A stretch of DNA of 64,000 nucleotides from Vibrio metoecus (GTDB lineage Bacteria; Pseudomonadota; Gammaproteobacteria; Enterobacterales; Vibrionaceae): the NCBI RefSeq assembly GCF_000696385.1, contig NZ_JJMN01000068.1, forward strand, positions 88,310-152,309, written 5' to 3'. The translations under genes were made by a program, and so were the position numbers. Positions 1 to 9,319 of this stretch are shown piece after piece; the stretch's first letter is position 1; the number at the start of each line of letters is the position of its first letter. The notes beneath the pieces are model-generated. The model saw only the letters and a list, made by a program, of their open reading frames with translations. It was not told where the DNA came from and did not search any database.

Positions 1-583
1 CAGCAAAAAACTGCTCAAAGCTTAAGGAGTTCCCTAGCCGAGGATGATTTTTGGAGTACACCACTACTAAAGCTTCTTCGGTGATCTGAGTGGTGATAAT
101 CGAAGGATGGCTGATGGGAAGTAAGGCTAAAAATAGATCGGCTTCTCGCTCACTCAGCACCTGACTCGGGGTGAAATGGTCATCTTCATAGGATTTTAAA
201 TTGACCGTGATATACGGAGCGATGTCGCTGATTTTTTGCAGCAGTTGCGGCAACACGACCAAATCAAAATACGCCTGTCCACCGATGATAAATTCGCGAG
301 TGCTGGTTGCAGGGTCAAAACTCGCGTCCGCTTCAAGTCCAAAACGAATCGCACTTAAACCTTCGGAAATGTGTTTGTGCATATTGAGTGCGTGCTGAGT
401 CGGCTGTAATCCACGCCCTTGCCGGACAAACAGAGGCTCCCCCACTTGTTCACGTAAACGAGCCAAATTTTGGCTAACCGCAGCGGAAGTCATGTTCAAC
501 TTTTCTGCCGATCTGTTCACCGAGCCTAGCGTCATCACAGCATCAAACACTGTCAGTAGGTTTAGGTCATAATCTCGCAGCAT
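1..583 (-). CDS. LysR-family transcriptional regulator (partial, C-terminus off the left edge)
   Basis: Reading leftward from the ATG at 583 gives an open frame of about 194 codons to the window edge. It starts MLRDYDLNLLTVFDAVMTLG, then a winged helix-turn-helix with SAEKLNMTSAAVSQNLARLR and EPLFVRQGRGLQPT, the hallmark of LysR N-termini. The start of the effector-binding domain follows (EFIIGGQAYFDLVVLPQL). The stop lies outside the window. It is upstream of, and codirectional with, nothing else visible; its target is unknown. The HTH resembles the LeuO/NodD-like subgroup, but I would not name it. Confidence 0.85.
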   Translation of the reverse strand, partial: MLRDYDLNLLTVFDAVMTLGSVNRSAEKLNMTSAAVSQNLARLREQVGEPLFVRQGRGLQPTQHALNMHKHISEGLSAIRFGLEADASFDPATSTREFIIGGQAYFDLVVLPQLLQKISDIAPYITVNLKSYEDDHFTPSQVLSEREADLFLALLPISHPSIITTQITEEALVVVYSKNHPRLGNSLSFEQFFA

Positions 584-751
584 TATCTCATCCGTCTTTA
601 TCCTGATCACACTTGAGCGATCTTACTCGATCTCACCTCACCCAGCCCCGCAACTTTGTGACGTCTTGCTACTGAGTTAACTTTTTAACCGGCTTTGTTC
701 ACTCATCCAACACGTAGCAACGTAGCGTGGACTCACGGGGATATGCAAAGC

Positions 752-784
752 AAAAAAAAGGGCTAGCCGATGGCTAACCCTTTA
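752..784 (-). terminator. Rho-independent terminator of satP
   Basis: On the minus strand GGGTTAGCC, loop, GGCTAGCCC is followed by a run of eight T. It lies about 20 bases past the satP stop codon. Confidence 0.85.
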
Positions 785-804
785 TACGTTCCCAGAATAT
801 CAAC

Positions 805-1398
805 TTATGCTGCAAGCTCTTGCGCTTTAACAGGCTGTACGCGCTTTTCGCCGATAGGCAGAACAACACGACCGTATTCATTGTTCAGCACTTGTGCCAT
901 CGCAAAGTAGATTGCGCTTGCACCACAGAAAATGCCTTCAAAACCAGCAATTGTGCCAATCAGCTCGCTACCAGTGAAATCACGAGCAGCCAGCAGAGCA
1001 AACAGAATCGTCAGTGAACCGAATACCACTTGCTTGGCAGTTGGGTAGCACAAAGAACCAATGAACATAAAACCAGTGAAGATACCCCACAACGCCAAGT
1101 ACCAACCCATGAAAGGAGCAGGGCTTGCAGGCAGACCCATGTGTGGCATTACGATCAAGCCAACCAGCGTCAACCAGAACAGACCGTAAGAAGTAAATGC
1201 CGTTGTACCGAAGGTGTCACCACGCTTAAAGCACATGATGCCGACGATAACTTGACTCAGACCGCCGTAAAAAATACCCATCGCCAGAATCATCGAGTCG
1301 ATTGGGAAAAAACCTGCGTTATGGATATTAAGCAGAATGGTGGTCATACCGAAACCCATCAGACCGAGTGGTGCTGGGTTGGCTAGCTTAGTTGACAT
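805..1398 (-). CDS. satP: SatP/YaaH-type acetate-succinate permease
   Basis: This 197-residue integral membrane protein belongs to the GPR1/FUN34/YaaH family, which moves acetate and succinate with protons across the inner membrane. The family signature [14 protein letters not shown] is near residue 7, and about six hydrophobic helices follow (for example [20 protein letters not shown] and [20 protein letters not shown]). Length fits the family (E. coli SatP is about 188). The last 20 residues are charged and soluble. It stands alone with its own terminator. Assignment is by the signature and topology; substrate preference is inferred from the family. Confidence 0.9.
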   Translation of the reverse strand: MSTKLANPAPLGLMGFGMTTILLNIHNAGFFPIDSMILAMGIFYGGLSQVIVGIMCFKRGDTFGTTAFTSYGLFWLTLVGLIVMPHMGLPASPAPFMGWYLALWGIFTGFMFIGSLCYPTAKQVVFGSLTILFALLAARDFTGSELIGTIAGFEGIFCGASAIYFAMAQVLNNEYGRVVLPIGEKRVQPVKAQELAA

Positions 1399-1530
1399 GT
1401 GAACTTACCTTCAGAGTGTGAATTCAAAAATGTTTGTAAAAATTACGCGCGGATTTTAATTAACCGACAGACAAAAGAAAAAAGATCTTATTGGAAACTT
1501 AGATTGTTGAAATAGTTGGTTACAGGTGCG

Positions 1531-1560
1531 AATAAAAAATCGCCCAACCGAAGTTGAGCG
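1531..1560 (-). terminator. Rho-independent terminator of the chitinase gene
   Basis: On the minus strand an 8-bp stem (CGCTCAAC/GTTGGGCG, one G-T pair) closes a TTCG tetraloop and is followed by ATTTTTTATT. It lies just beyond the chitinase stop at 1589. Confidence 0.9.
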
Positions 1561-1588
1561 ATAAAATAAATCATTTAAATACAATTAT

Positions 1589-3304
1589 TTAGCAAGAAAC
1601 TTTATCCCAAAACCAATTTGGTTGGGTTGGTGACTCCCAAACTCCAGGACTATTCTTTGCAATAAAACACTGGCCGTTGAAGGTGACTTTGTCACCATTT
1701 GCCACCTTAGTTATCCCTGGTTGCCACACAATGGCATCTGTAGGTGCGGGCTCTGTCGGTGGAACCGGAGTCGGTGTTGTCGGCTCTGTTGGAGGCACTG
1801 GATTGGTCGGTGGTACAGGCTCCGTTGGCGGAACAGGATTGGTCGGAGGGGTTGCTTCACCGGAAACCAATGCCCAAGGGCCACCTAAAGTAGGATCATT
1901 ACCTTGCGTCCACCATTTAGCTTGGTAAATTGCGCCTTTATAGCTGACCTTATCGCCATTGTTGTAAACCTTTCCGGCATCCCAAGCGGACACACCACCC
2001 GCGGGTGGATCCGTAGGATCGGTGGGTAATGGATCGAGTTTTTCTACTACGCGGACTTTCGGCCAACTCGCATGAGAACCATACAAGTTAGTCACACACT
2101 TCTCGTAATCCCCTTTAACTAAAGCAGAATACGCAGTTTGGAAACCGACCAACTCACACTCAAACGAGTAACCACCCGGACGATCTGGGTAATATTTCCA
2201 GTTACCATCCCAGTTGGTGTAAAGCACATCGGTCGCACCATTCAGGTTTAAACTGCCGTAGGGCAATTGCTGCCAACACGTATTCTTCTCATCCGCTTCG
2301 ATAGGAATTTGATAGTGCGCCGCTAAGCCTTCCCAGTAACGAATACGGTTAACCGGTTGTCCTTTGTCTTTGTTCTGCTCGCCGCACTCAATACCACCGT
2401 TAATAATATTGATTGTGGTACCGAAACCGTAGCCAATCCCTGCATCAATTTCACGTTGTGAAGGAACCCAAGTACGATCGATCACGTGCAACATCGCCGG
2501 TTTCGGTGCTTGCGGAGTCAGGAAAAACCAGATTGCAGAGGCAAGGTTCAACCATGAATCCGCCACTAAACCTGGGTTATTAAGTAATACGGTCGCATCA
2601 CCATCAAACATAGCTTCGGAGAAAGCACCGTAGTTAAAGTGGTAAGAAAGCTGTTTTGCACCACGGCCAAAGTAACCCTGCCCAGTAGCACAAGGCCACT
2701 TCTTGTTCTGCCAGTCATTTTGACCACACCCCGTGGTATAACCTTCTTGACCTTCTGACCAGCCCATTTCCCGCACATGCACTAAAGCTTGCTGCCACTC
2801 TTCCAAAGCTAATGGGTTATCAGAAATATTGTCTTTCGCGATATGCCCGCCCGTTTCTTGAGCAAAGTGAGCAAAAGCCGTCACGACCGATTTTTTACAA
2901 ATCGCATCGGAATTACGGCCATCAGTATACTCCGCACAAAATGCAGGGAATTTACCAATCGCACGCAAGAAACGGGTATAGGTGTATTCTGGCGCCGCCA
3001 TATGAGTGAGGAAATTCCACTCAGACTCAGGAAATACGCGCTCAACCCGTTTCACGTTATCAGGGTTTGTCGCCAGTCCCGGTTCAATCGCATCGACAAT
3101 CGCGTTGGAGCGTGTAGCTAAAGCATTTGACCAAATACCATACATAGGATTGGCGGTTTTGGCTTGCTCTGCCGCGGCAATATCGGCTTTAGCCACCACA
3201 TACCCACCCGGGTTTTGTGGATCTGGTTGAATATTCATGGCGGCTTGCACAGGCAAAGCGCACGCCACGGCTACCCACCACGCGGTATGTTTGAGTTTAA
3301 ACAT
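1589..3304 (-). CDS. Secreted GH19 chitinase with two C-terminal chitin-binding modules
   Basis: I place the start at the ATG at 3304 (571 residues), because AGAAGGA lies 9 bases upstream; a TTG seven codons earlier is less likely. A signal peptide ([20 protein letters not shown]) directs export. The glycoside hydrolase 19 domain spans about residues 90-330; HFAQETGGH near 150 holds the probable catalytic acid and [21 protein letters not shown] is typical of the family. A CBM5/12 chitin-binding module follows ([30 protein letters not shown]). Next come a Pro/Thr-rich linker of [11 protein letters not shown] repeats and a second CBM-like module ending FWDKVSC. The enzyme would hydrolyse chitin outside the cell, a core Vibrio trait. 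In V. cholerae a chitinase occupies this position. Confidence 0.93.
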   Translation of the reverse strand: MFKLKHTAWWVAVACALPVQAAMNIQPDPQNPGGYVVAKADIAAAEQAKTANPMYGIWSNALATRSNAIVDAIEPGLATNPDNVKRVERVFPESEWNFLTHMAAPEYTYTRFLRAIGKFPAFCAEYTDGRNSDAICKKSVVTAFAHFAQETGGHIAKDNISDNPLALEEWQQALVHVREMGWSEGQEGYTTGCGQNDWQNKKWPCATGQGYFGRGAKQLSYHFNYGAFSEAMFDGDATVLLNNPGLVADSWLNLASAIWFFLTPQAPKPAMLHVIDRTWVPSQREIDAGIGYGFGTTINIINGGIECGEQNKDKGQPVNRIRYWEGLAAHYQIPIEADEKNTCWQQLPYGSLNLNGATDVLYTNWDGNWKYYPDRPGGYSFECELVGFQTAYSALVKGDYEKCVTNLYGSHASWPKVRVVEKLDPLPTDPTDPPAGGVSAWDAGKVYNNGDKVSYKGAIYQAKWWTQGNDPTLGGPWALVSGEATPPTNPVPPTEPVPPTNPVPPTEPTTPTPVPPTEPAPTDAIVWQPGITKVANGDKVTFNGQCFIAKNSPGVWESPTQPNWFWDKVSC

Positions 3305-4493
3305 GGATGAAAGTCCTTCTCTCAACTTGATAATCCATTTGAGAGTAGGCTTATTGATAACTAATTTAATAGGGAAAAATAAGAAAAAAGCCAGAATTGC
3401 GAGCCATTTCAGGACGATGTAAATCGTACGCCTGCGGTCTACACTAAGTTTTTGAACAGAAATACAAAATCAACAGAATCCATAAGGACTTTACTGCGGG
3501 AAATCTAATGAACTAAATCATAATGTTACGTTCAGATCAGGACGTGCATTCACTGACTTGGATTTAATGCAAAAGCCTCGCGACAAAACTACTAACCGGG
3601 CAAGTACAATAATTCCTTAGTTAACCGAGCCTCACTCACGTTTTGGATTGACGAAAAAGTAATAATCGAGTGGAAACAACCTAAACTGTATACTGAAGTC
3701 TCCCCAGTATACTCAAACAAATACGCCGAGTTATCAAGGCGATCTCAGGAGATAGCGTATACGATACAAGGGAGTCCATTGAGCGATTAGGGTTAAGAAA
3801 GCGATCTTTCTAATCCCTCGCCTTCTGGGAAAGGGGTTCCCAGATAATCTGGCGCTTGGCTACCAGAAACTCTATGGGTCGAACAAAAAATGGAAAGAAA
3901 AGTATGGTCACCACAGGCGTTCACCATCTGAAACAGCAATGCATCATGTGAAAGAGCTACTTGTAGCCTCACTCTACTTAGTAATTGCAATACATAAGTT
4001 GGGGATACTTACGCTATTGATCAAAACACTCACAAGTTAATTGGAATAGATATGCACAAAGGCGTGATGCTGCACAGTAACGAAAGAAGTCATTACATCT
4101 GTCGTTCTTATCGGCAACTATTGCAGCGTTATCAAATCAAGCAAAGTGCAACGCGACTGTCCACAAACTTAACAACAGCCCCAGAGCTCGCCTGGGTTTT
4201 CAAACACTGGGGGAATATTTTGTTGGATATTATCGCTGATCGTTGCACTTCAAAACTTTGATGTTCCATACCATATGACTTCATCCTAACAAAAGAGGTT
4301 TTGGGTAAGCGACTAAGAATACTTAAAATTATCTATTTAATTAGAAAATCACAAATGAGGTTAATTTATTTTGGAAAGCTCATGTAAAAAATTACACATT
4401 TTAGAGTAATGTTAATTTTTCAATCACCACGTTCAGTCCATAGCAATTGATTTATAAATAGAAAAAACCGATCATGCATTCAAAAAACGAACA
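3305..4493. other. Long AT-rich intergenic region holding only the IS remnant
   Basis: Between the chitinase start and the first acyltransferase stop I see no intact gene other than the transposase debris. A 69-codon frame at 4052-4261 continues out of the transposase remnant and shows no recognisable domain. The flanks 3305-3589 and 4262-4493 hold no feature I can support beyond the chitinase leader. Confidence 0.6.
3590..4060 (+). mobile_element. Decayed IS5-family transposase remnant
   Basis: No intact frame exists, but translating by eye across frames recovers transposase blocks. SLVNRASLTFWIDEKVIIEW is near 3614-3673. PSILKQIRRVIKAISGD and SVYDTRE lie near 3704-3765. FWERG is near 3824. 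NLALGYQKLYGSNKKWKEKYG and RSPSETAMHHVKELL run 3844-3960. A shifted VGDTYAIDQNTHKLIGID follows to 4054. These match, in order, IS5-group transposases common in Vibrio. The middle third, including the first catalytic Asp, is missing between about 3690 and 3704, and several stops and frameshifts interrupt the rest. No terminal inverted repeats were recognised. I judge it a dead remnant. Confidence 0.8.
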
Positions 4494-6509
4494 TTAATCA
4501 TTACTCTTAAGAAGAAACTCATCTAATTGACTCATATATTTTTTAACGAAAAACGGTCTCATATGTGCAGCATCTTTATATTTAGGTTCTCCATCTTCAG
4601 TAAGAGGGTTACATACTGCACCTGGGCAAACCACTGTCGACTGACTTAGCACGGTAATATTTTTTGATAGAAAACGAGCCATCATTTCCTTATCAAAACT
4701 AGTATCAATAATAAAATTATCACTTGAAATGTTATTTTTCAATAGAATACTTCTCTTTCCATCTTTAAATAAAAGTTGAGAAGGATTAAACCTATCATCT
4801 ATTGGTGCCGGCAACAAAACAACTACTGAATATTTTCTACTTAAATCAATAACAAACTCAGTGAATTTTTCAATAGATTTCTTTCGAGCAATATCTCCTT
4901 TATAAATCAGACCCGATTCATCAATATAAATTACAGATTCATTTTTAAAGTAAAACGTATATGCACCACTTAAAATTATCGTATCTATTGGGTTTTCTGA
5001 CAATATTTTATAAAAATTATCGAAATGCCCAGCACACTTTTTTATGTAATCTTGAGGATTATCACCTCTATATGAGTTAGGTACGGATGCACAGCCACCT
5101 CTAGTTAAAAATCCAGCATCCTTACCCCTCCCACTTTTATAAAGTTCAACCACCCTAGGGCTATATTGCTCAACCAGTGAGTCACCAAAAAGCAACACTG
5201 TTGGTGAATTAGTACTAGTTGTCAAAAGTTCACCTTGTCGAAACAATCCTCGAGGAAAATCCCAATCACCTTTAGCATCAGATATTAGTTTAAAATGCGA
5301 ATTATTTTCTGTTATCCCATTCTTTTGATAAATTAAAAAACCAAATAAACCCTGTAAACAAAGACAGATGAATATGGATAACACACTACCTTTAAAATTA
5401 ACTGAAAATCTAATAGGCTTCTCATAAAAAACATATGTTATCCATGCTAATACAATTGAAAACAACACCACTAGAATTCGCCACTCCAAGTTGGCATGTT
5501 CACCAAAAATAATATTAACAAACGATAAAATAGGCCAATGCCATAAGTATAAAGAGTAGCTAATCAAACCAAACCAAATGGAAATTGGATTCATTAGAAA
5601 CAGACGATTCAAGTATGAATTTGAGCCACCGACAATAATTAGCATTGTACCAAAAACAGGTATCAGAGCCCAAAAATATGGAAACAATAGGCTCTTATCG
5701 AAAAAAACAACACTGAAAATTAAGAAAGAAAAACCAATAAATGAGGGTAACTCACGAACCATCAAAAAGTTTATCAGCACTCTAGTTTTTGGTAATTTAT
5801 TTTGAAAAATAAAACCCTCAGGAAGCATTTTAAACTTAACAAAAAATTCAGGTTTATATATATTTAACCATGCCAAAAGACTACCACTTAAAATTTCCCA
5901 AAAGCGAAATATAGGTAAAAAGAAAACTTCTGTTGAAAAATCACTGACAAAATATAAATTTAAGAAAAATGATATAGCCGCAACAGAAATTGTAGTTATT
6001 AGTAAATTAAGCTTGCATTTCCAAGCCATCCAAAGTATTAATGGCCAAAATATATAGAATTGCTCTTCAACAGCAAGACTCCATAAGTGAAGCATTGGCT
6101 TCGTTTCTGTCGCATTATCAAAATAACCATGCTCACCAACTAATATAAAATTGATAATAAATACTGCACCGCTAGCTATATGTTTACCTAACTGAGCATA
6201 CTCATCAGACAGCAACACAAACCAACCAAATACTAACGAGCACCCCATAACTAAACTTAAAGTAGGGAAGATTCTTTTTATACGGTGACTAAAAAAATCT
6301 ATAAAACTAAACTGACCTTTATTTAACTTTTCAAAAATATGGCTAGTAATCAAAAAACAACTTATTACAAAAAAAATGTCAACCCCAATGAATCCACCTT
6401 TGAGCCAACTTGGAAATGCGTGAAAAATCACCACTGATATAACAGCAAATGCTCGTAGACCATCAATCTCAGGACGATAATCTGATTTATGGGGTAATGT
6501 TCTATTCAT
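4494..6509 (-). CDS. OafA/YrhL-type membrane acyltransferase with C-terminal SGNH domain
   Basis: This 671-residue protein opens with YRPEIDGLRAFAVISVVIFH, then GGFIGVDIFFVIS.FLIT, FFSHRIKRIFPTL and KPMLHLWSLAVEEQFYI, the ordered motifs of acyltransferase-3 proteins. About ten membrane helices extend to residue 380. The rest is a periplasmic SGNH/GDSL-like domain: GDSLVEQYSP carries the Ser and DAAHM near the C-terminus the Asp-x-x-His pair. Such proteins acetylate O-antigen, capsule or peptidoglycan; the substrate here is unknown. One oddity is Cys in VISCFLIT, where Gly is usual. Coding DNA is much more AT-rich than the flanking housekeeping genes, suggesting horizontal acquisition. Confidence 0.9.
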   Translation of the reverse strand: MNRTLPHKSDYRPEIDGLRAFAVISVVIFHAFPSWLKGGFIGVDIFFVISCFLITSHIFEKLNKGQFSFIDFFSHRIKRIFPTLSLVMGCSLVFGWFVLLSDEYAQLGKHIASGAVFIINFILVGEHGYFDNATETKPMLHLWSLAVEEQFYIFWPLILWMAWKCKLNLLITTISVAAISFFLNLYFVSDFSTEVFFLPIFRFWEILSGSLLAWLNIYKPEFFVKFKMLPEGFIFQNKLPKTRVLINFLMVRELPSFIGFSFLIFSVVFFDKSLLFPYFWALIPVFGTMLIIVGGSNSYLNRLFLMNPISIWFGLISYSLYLWHWPILSFVNIIFGEHANLEWRILVVLFSIVLAWITYVFYEKPIRFSVNFKGSVLSIFICLCLQGLFGFLIYQKNGITENNSHFKLISDAKGDWDFPRGLFRQGELLTTSTNSPTVLLFGDSLVEQYSPRVVELYKSGRGKDAGFLTRGGCASVPNSYRGDNPQDYIKKCAGHFDNFYKILSENPIDTIILSGAYTFYFKNESVIYIDESGLIYKGDIARKKSIEKFTEFVIDLSRKYSVVVLLPAPIDDRFNPSQLLFKDGKRSILLKNNISSDNFIIDTSFDKEMMARFLSKNITVLSQSTVVCPGAVCNPLTEDGEPKYKDAAHMRPFFVKKYMSQLDEFLLKSND

Positions 6510-6954
6510 ATGATTAATTTAGTTTAATTAGTTATCCATGCGAACTATATTCTAGCAATTTCTTTTTCTTTATTAATAGTTAAATAATGGAGCTACGCCT
6601 AGACTTAAAAAATAAAAAACCAAGTCAAAATCTATATCAATACAATGATAACTCCTACTAAACACTTACACATGAACTAACAAGCGTTCAAAGCGAATTA
6701 CTCTTTACACAACAAAGCTTTAACAGTCATAACGATGTAAAATCTATCAAGGATTGTTTTAAGTTACAATAAGTTAGATGCAGGGATTAACCTAATCTTA
6801 TTTCCACTCAATAGTAGCGATAATACAACACATTGATTTACATGACATTAAAATCAAATTTCTAACTACTCCTTCTTTTTCAAGCATGAAAGGAACTATC
6901 GAAACTCAATAGCATCAAGCGTTAGTAAAAAGGCGATTGAGAGATTTCAGACAT
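6510..6954. other. Intergenic spacer between the two acyltransferase genes
   Basis: About 445 bases of AT-rich DNA without a supportable gene. It carries the degenerate guaA 3'-end copy listed separately. It also contains the promoter region of the intact acyltransferase, in which I could not pick out a clear -35/-10 pair. Confidence 0.5.
6798..6818 (-). repeat. Degenerate copy of the guaA 3' end (candidate att remnant)
   Basis: Read on the minus strand these bases give GCTACTATTGAGTGG plus AAATAA, translating as ATIEWK-stop. The true guaA gene ends ATIEWE-stop at 9340-9320. The two 21-mers share 16 bases by my count, including an uninterrupted 9-base block. Both lie on the same strand, as expected for attL/attR flanking an island inserted at guaA. 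The match is short and degenerate, and no integrase gene is present, so this is a candidate. Confidence 0.55.
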
Positions 6955-8976
6955 TTACTTGATTAGACGATCAAACCCTTGCTCGGCTAACCTCTTACCG
7001 AAAAATTTAGCCCCCTCCAACGTCCAATGCCCATAATCAAATGAACACTTGTAGCCCTCTTCTGTAAACGCCGAACAAGTTTTATTCTTTTCATCACAAA
7101 TTAGCGGAACCTTATCGAAGTAGGGCACCCCAAACTTACTTGCTATAGCAGCAATTTCTTTATTTGCATCTGTCGCATTAGATCGCACAGTCCACAAAAG
7201 GCGATCAGCTTCAGAAATAATCTCATCAGCCCCATAAGTTGCCTCAGCATCGTAAATTCGTAAATCGTATACATAGTCAGCAACCCATTTTTTTTCTACC
7301 TTTTTAAACTCTGCTGTATTCCCCAAAACAACAACTCGCTTCCCATCTGACTTTGCTCTCTTGATCAAAAATGGGAGACCAGCAATGTCAGAGCTTTTAG
7401 GTTGATTTTTATTCTGACCTTCACACGCACGCTTACTATATCTCGTTGATATTACTATAGTTGTGGCTTCAATCCCATTTGTTTACTGTTATAGAATTTA
7501 TCTCTAATGGAAGCGTAGCTATCTATAGTCTCATTGGCGCAATTAATCTGTGGTAGTTCTCCCTTCAATACGTCCATTGTTGAATTAACATAACCATTTT
7601 GTACGAGGGCGTTGTAGAAATCCGTTGCGTGAGAATTTACCAACTAAAAGAATTTTGTTTTTTGTACATTTAGGAAGTTAGGATTTTTCTCGTTTCGTTC
7701 TAGCAGAAGGCGCGAATGTTCTTTTCTTAACTTTTCATTATCCAGCTCGAAATTTTCAAAAAAAGCAATTCTTTGGGTAAGCGCTCAGTAAAACCATTAT
7801 TACTGATCACAAAGCAAGCACCTACAGAAACCAACACTATGCCTCCAAGCATAGCCATAATAAAGATCTTCGGCCTAAACAGTGCACGAATTCTAAAAGG
7901 CTTTTCAACAACAAAATACGATAACACTGACAATGCAAAAGTTAGGCTCATCCATTCAAATTTATCGTAATTTGTTGGTTCTTTTCCCATACGAGAAAAT
8001 GCAAATATAGGGAAATGCCACAAGTATGCTGAATAGCTAATGAGTCCTACCCAAACGAAGGGCTTGCTACCTAAAACCTTACCTACTAATTCATCCTTCG
8101 ACCCGAATCCAATAATCAAAGCAACGCCGATAATTGGAAGAAGTGTATGAAAACTTGGATGCGGTGTTTTACCATCAAAAAATAAAATGCTGTAAACAAT
8201 TAGATACAAACCTAGCATTGGAAGAGATTTTGACGCTAAGCCATCATTTGAAGGTTTACAATTCAGCTCTCTATAGGCAAGCATAGAACCTATAGCTAAC
8301 TCCCAAAAACGACTGAATGGTAAATAGAAATTCAAATCAGAATTCCATACTTCCATCAACTCTGCAAATTGAAGGCTCAGCAAAGACAAACCAACAAGGA
8401 TGGTTAAGAAGTGCTTACGGAAAAACTTAAAAGCTACGATCGCTAAGATTGGAAAAACTAAATAGAACTGCTCTTCGATACCCAAACTCCACGTGTGAAG
8501 AAACGGTTTTAGCAGAGCACTACCAGCACCATACTCAGTTGTAGTGAAATAGAAAAAAAAATTAGAGCCAAAAAAAAGTGAAGCAAGGATGCTTTCAGCA
8601 TATTCAACAAAATCTGAGGGTAGGAGCTTTTGCCACGCATAGGGCACTGATACAAAGATAACAACGAACAGCATCGGCAGAATCCGTCGTGCTCTTCGTT
8701 CATAGAAGTTCAGAAAACTAAATGAACCTTTTGACTCAAGCTCAGAGAGTATTATGCGTGTTATAAGATATCCGCTAATCACAAAGAAGATATCTACTCC
8801 GATAAAGCCCCCCTCAAACCAATCCCTACCAAAAAGCACCATCTGTGCGTGATAAAGAATGACACTGACAACAGCAATTGCTCGCAAGCCGTCGATTTCA
8901 GCTCTGTAGGAAAGTTTTGGGGAATTTCACTTGGTTCACTTGGTTCACTTTGGTTCACTTGGTTCACTTGGTTCAC
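6955..8976 (-). pseudogene. Second OafA-type acyltransferase with SGNH domain, disrupted by several indels
   Basis: The longest open segment (8887-7727) lacks a proper start. Upstream, YRAEIDG is in frame but preceded by a stop. The segment contains LRAIAVVSVILYH, GGFIGVDIFFVISGYLIT, FYERRARRILPML and LLKPFLHTWSLGIEEQFYL, then about ten helices. After LPKE, near a run of seven T at 7755-7761, the frame shifts. SGNH pieces then reappear: SHATDFYNALVQNG (7643-7455), IEATTIVISTRYSKRACEG in another frame, and a final piece to 6955 ending FDYGHWTLEGAKFFGKRL, with the Asp-x-x-His motif. About five or six one-base changes, mostly in A or T runs, would restore one protein. It may be a true pseudogene or sequencing error. 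Confidence 0.75.
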
Positions 8977-8984
8977 TTGGTTCA
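8930..8984 (-). repeat. Six tandem 9-bp repeats at the 5' end of the broken acyltransferase
   Basis: On the minus strand TGAACCAAG is repeated six times; one unit has an extra A and is 10 bp. In the frame opened by GTG at 8976 the unit encodes Val-Asn-Gln. A GAAGGA ribosome-binding-like sequence lies at 8994-8989, upstream of the array. The array therefore sits between the ribosome-binding site and the conserved N-terminus. Confidence 0.85.
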
Positions 8985-9232
8985 GCTATCCTTCAACTTA
9001 CTCTGTAAGTCAATTCAAATATCTTCTGTTTTATCAATAGTCGCTACTCTACGTTTGGTACGCAAAAAGACTTTTCGTAATAAAACACTTTTCGTTACTT
9101 CTCCACATACGAATCTGCCACACACCAAACTTATTCTGTTTGATAGCCGCTTTGCCACCGTATATATAACTTTTCAGTGCTTAAAATCTATACTTTATAA
9201 TAGTTGATGTAGTTTCTAACTTTCTAACACTA
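8985..9232. other. Spacer between acyltransferase block and guaA terminator
   Basis: AT-rich, with no gene, RNA or clear site that I can support. It should hold the promoter of the leftward acyltransferase. Confidence 0.4.
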
Positions 9233-9266
9233 AAGAAAAAAGCCAACAGAATCAACCATTGGCTTT
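9233..9266 (-). terminator. Rho-independent terminator of guaA
   Basis: On the minus strand AAAGCCAA, a 12-base loop and TTGGCTTT are followed by a T-rich tract (TTTCTTTAG). It lies about 50 bases past the guaA stop. Confidence 0.8.
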
Positions 9267-9319
9267 CGAATCCGTCAGCAACTAATTAATTGAAATATAA
9301 ATAAATTAGTTTATTCATA

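Noticed and set aside
1741..1860. Repeated GGTGG/GGAACAGG words near the chitinase end
   Set aside because: They encode the Pro-Thr-Glu linker of the chitinase and are not an independent repeat element.
4052..4261. A 69-codon frame starting with IDMHKGVMLH-like sequence
   Set aside because: It begins within the transposase remnant and shows no recognisable domain; probably read-through of IS debris.
6510..6954. Possible integron attC (VCR-like) because of an AACAAGCGTTCAAAG-type word
   Set aside because: No paired core sites or extended palindrome typical of Vibrio cholerae repeats.
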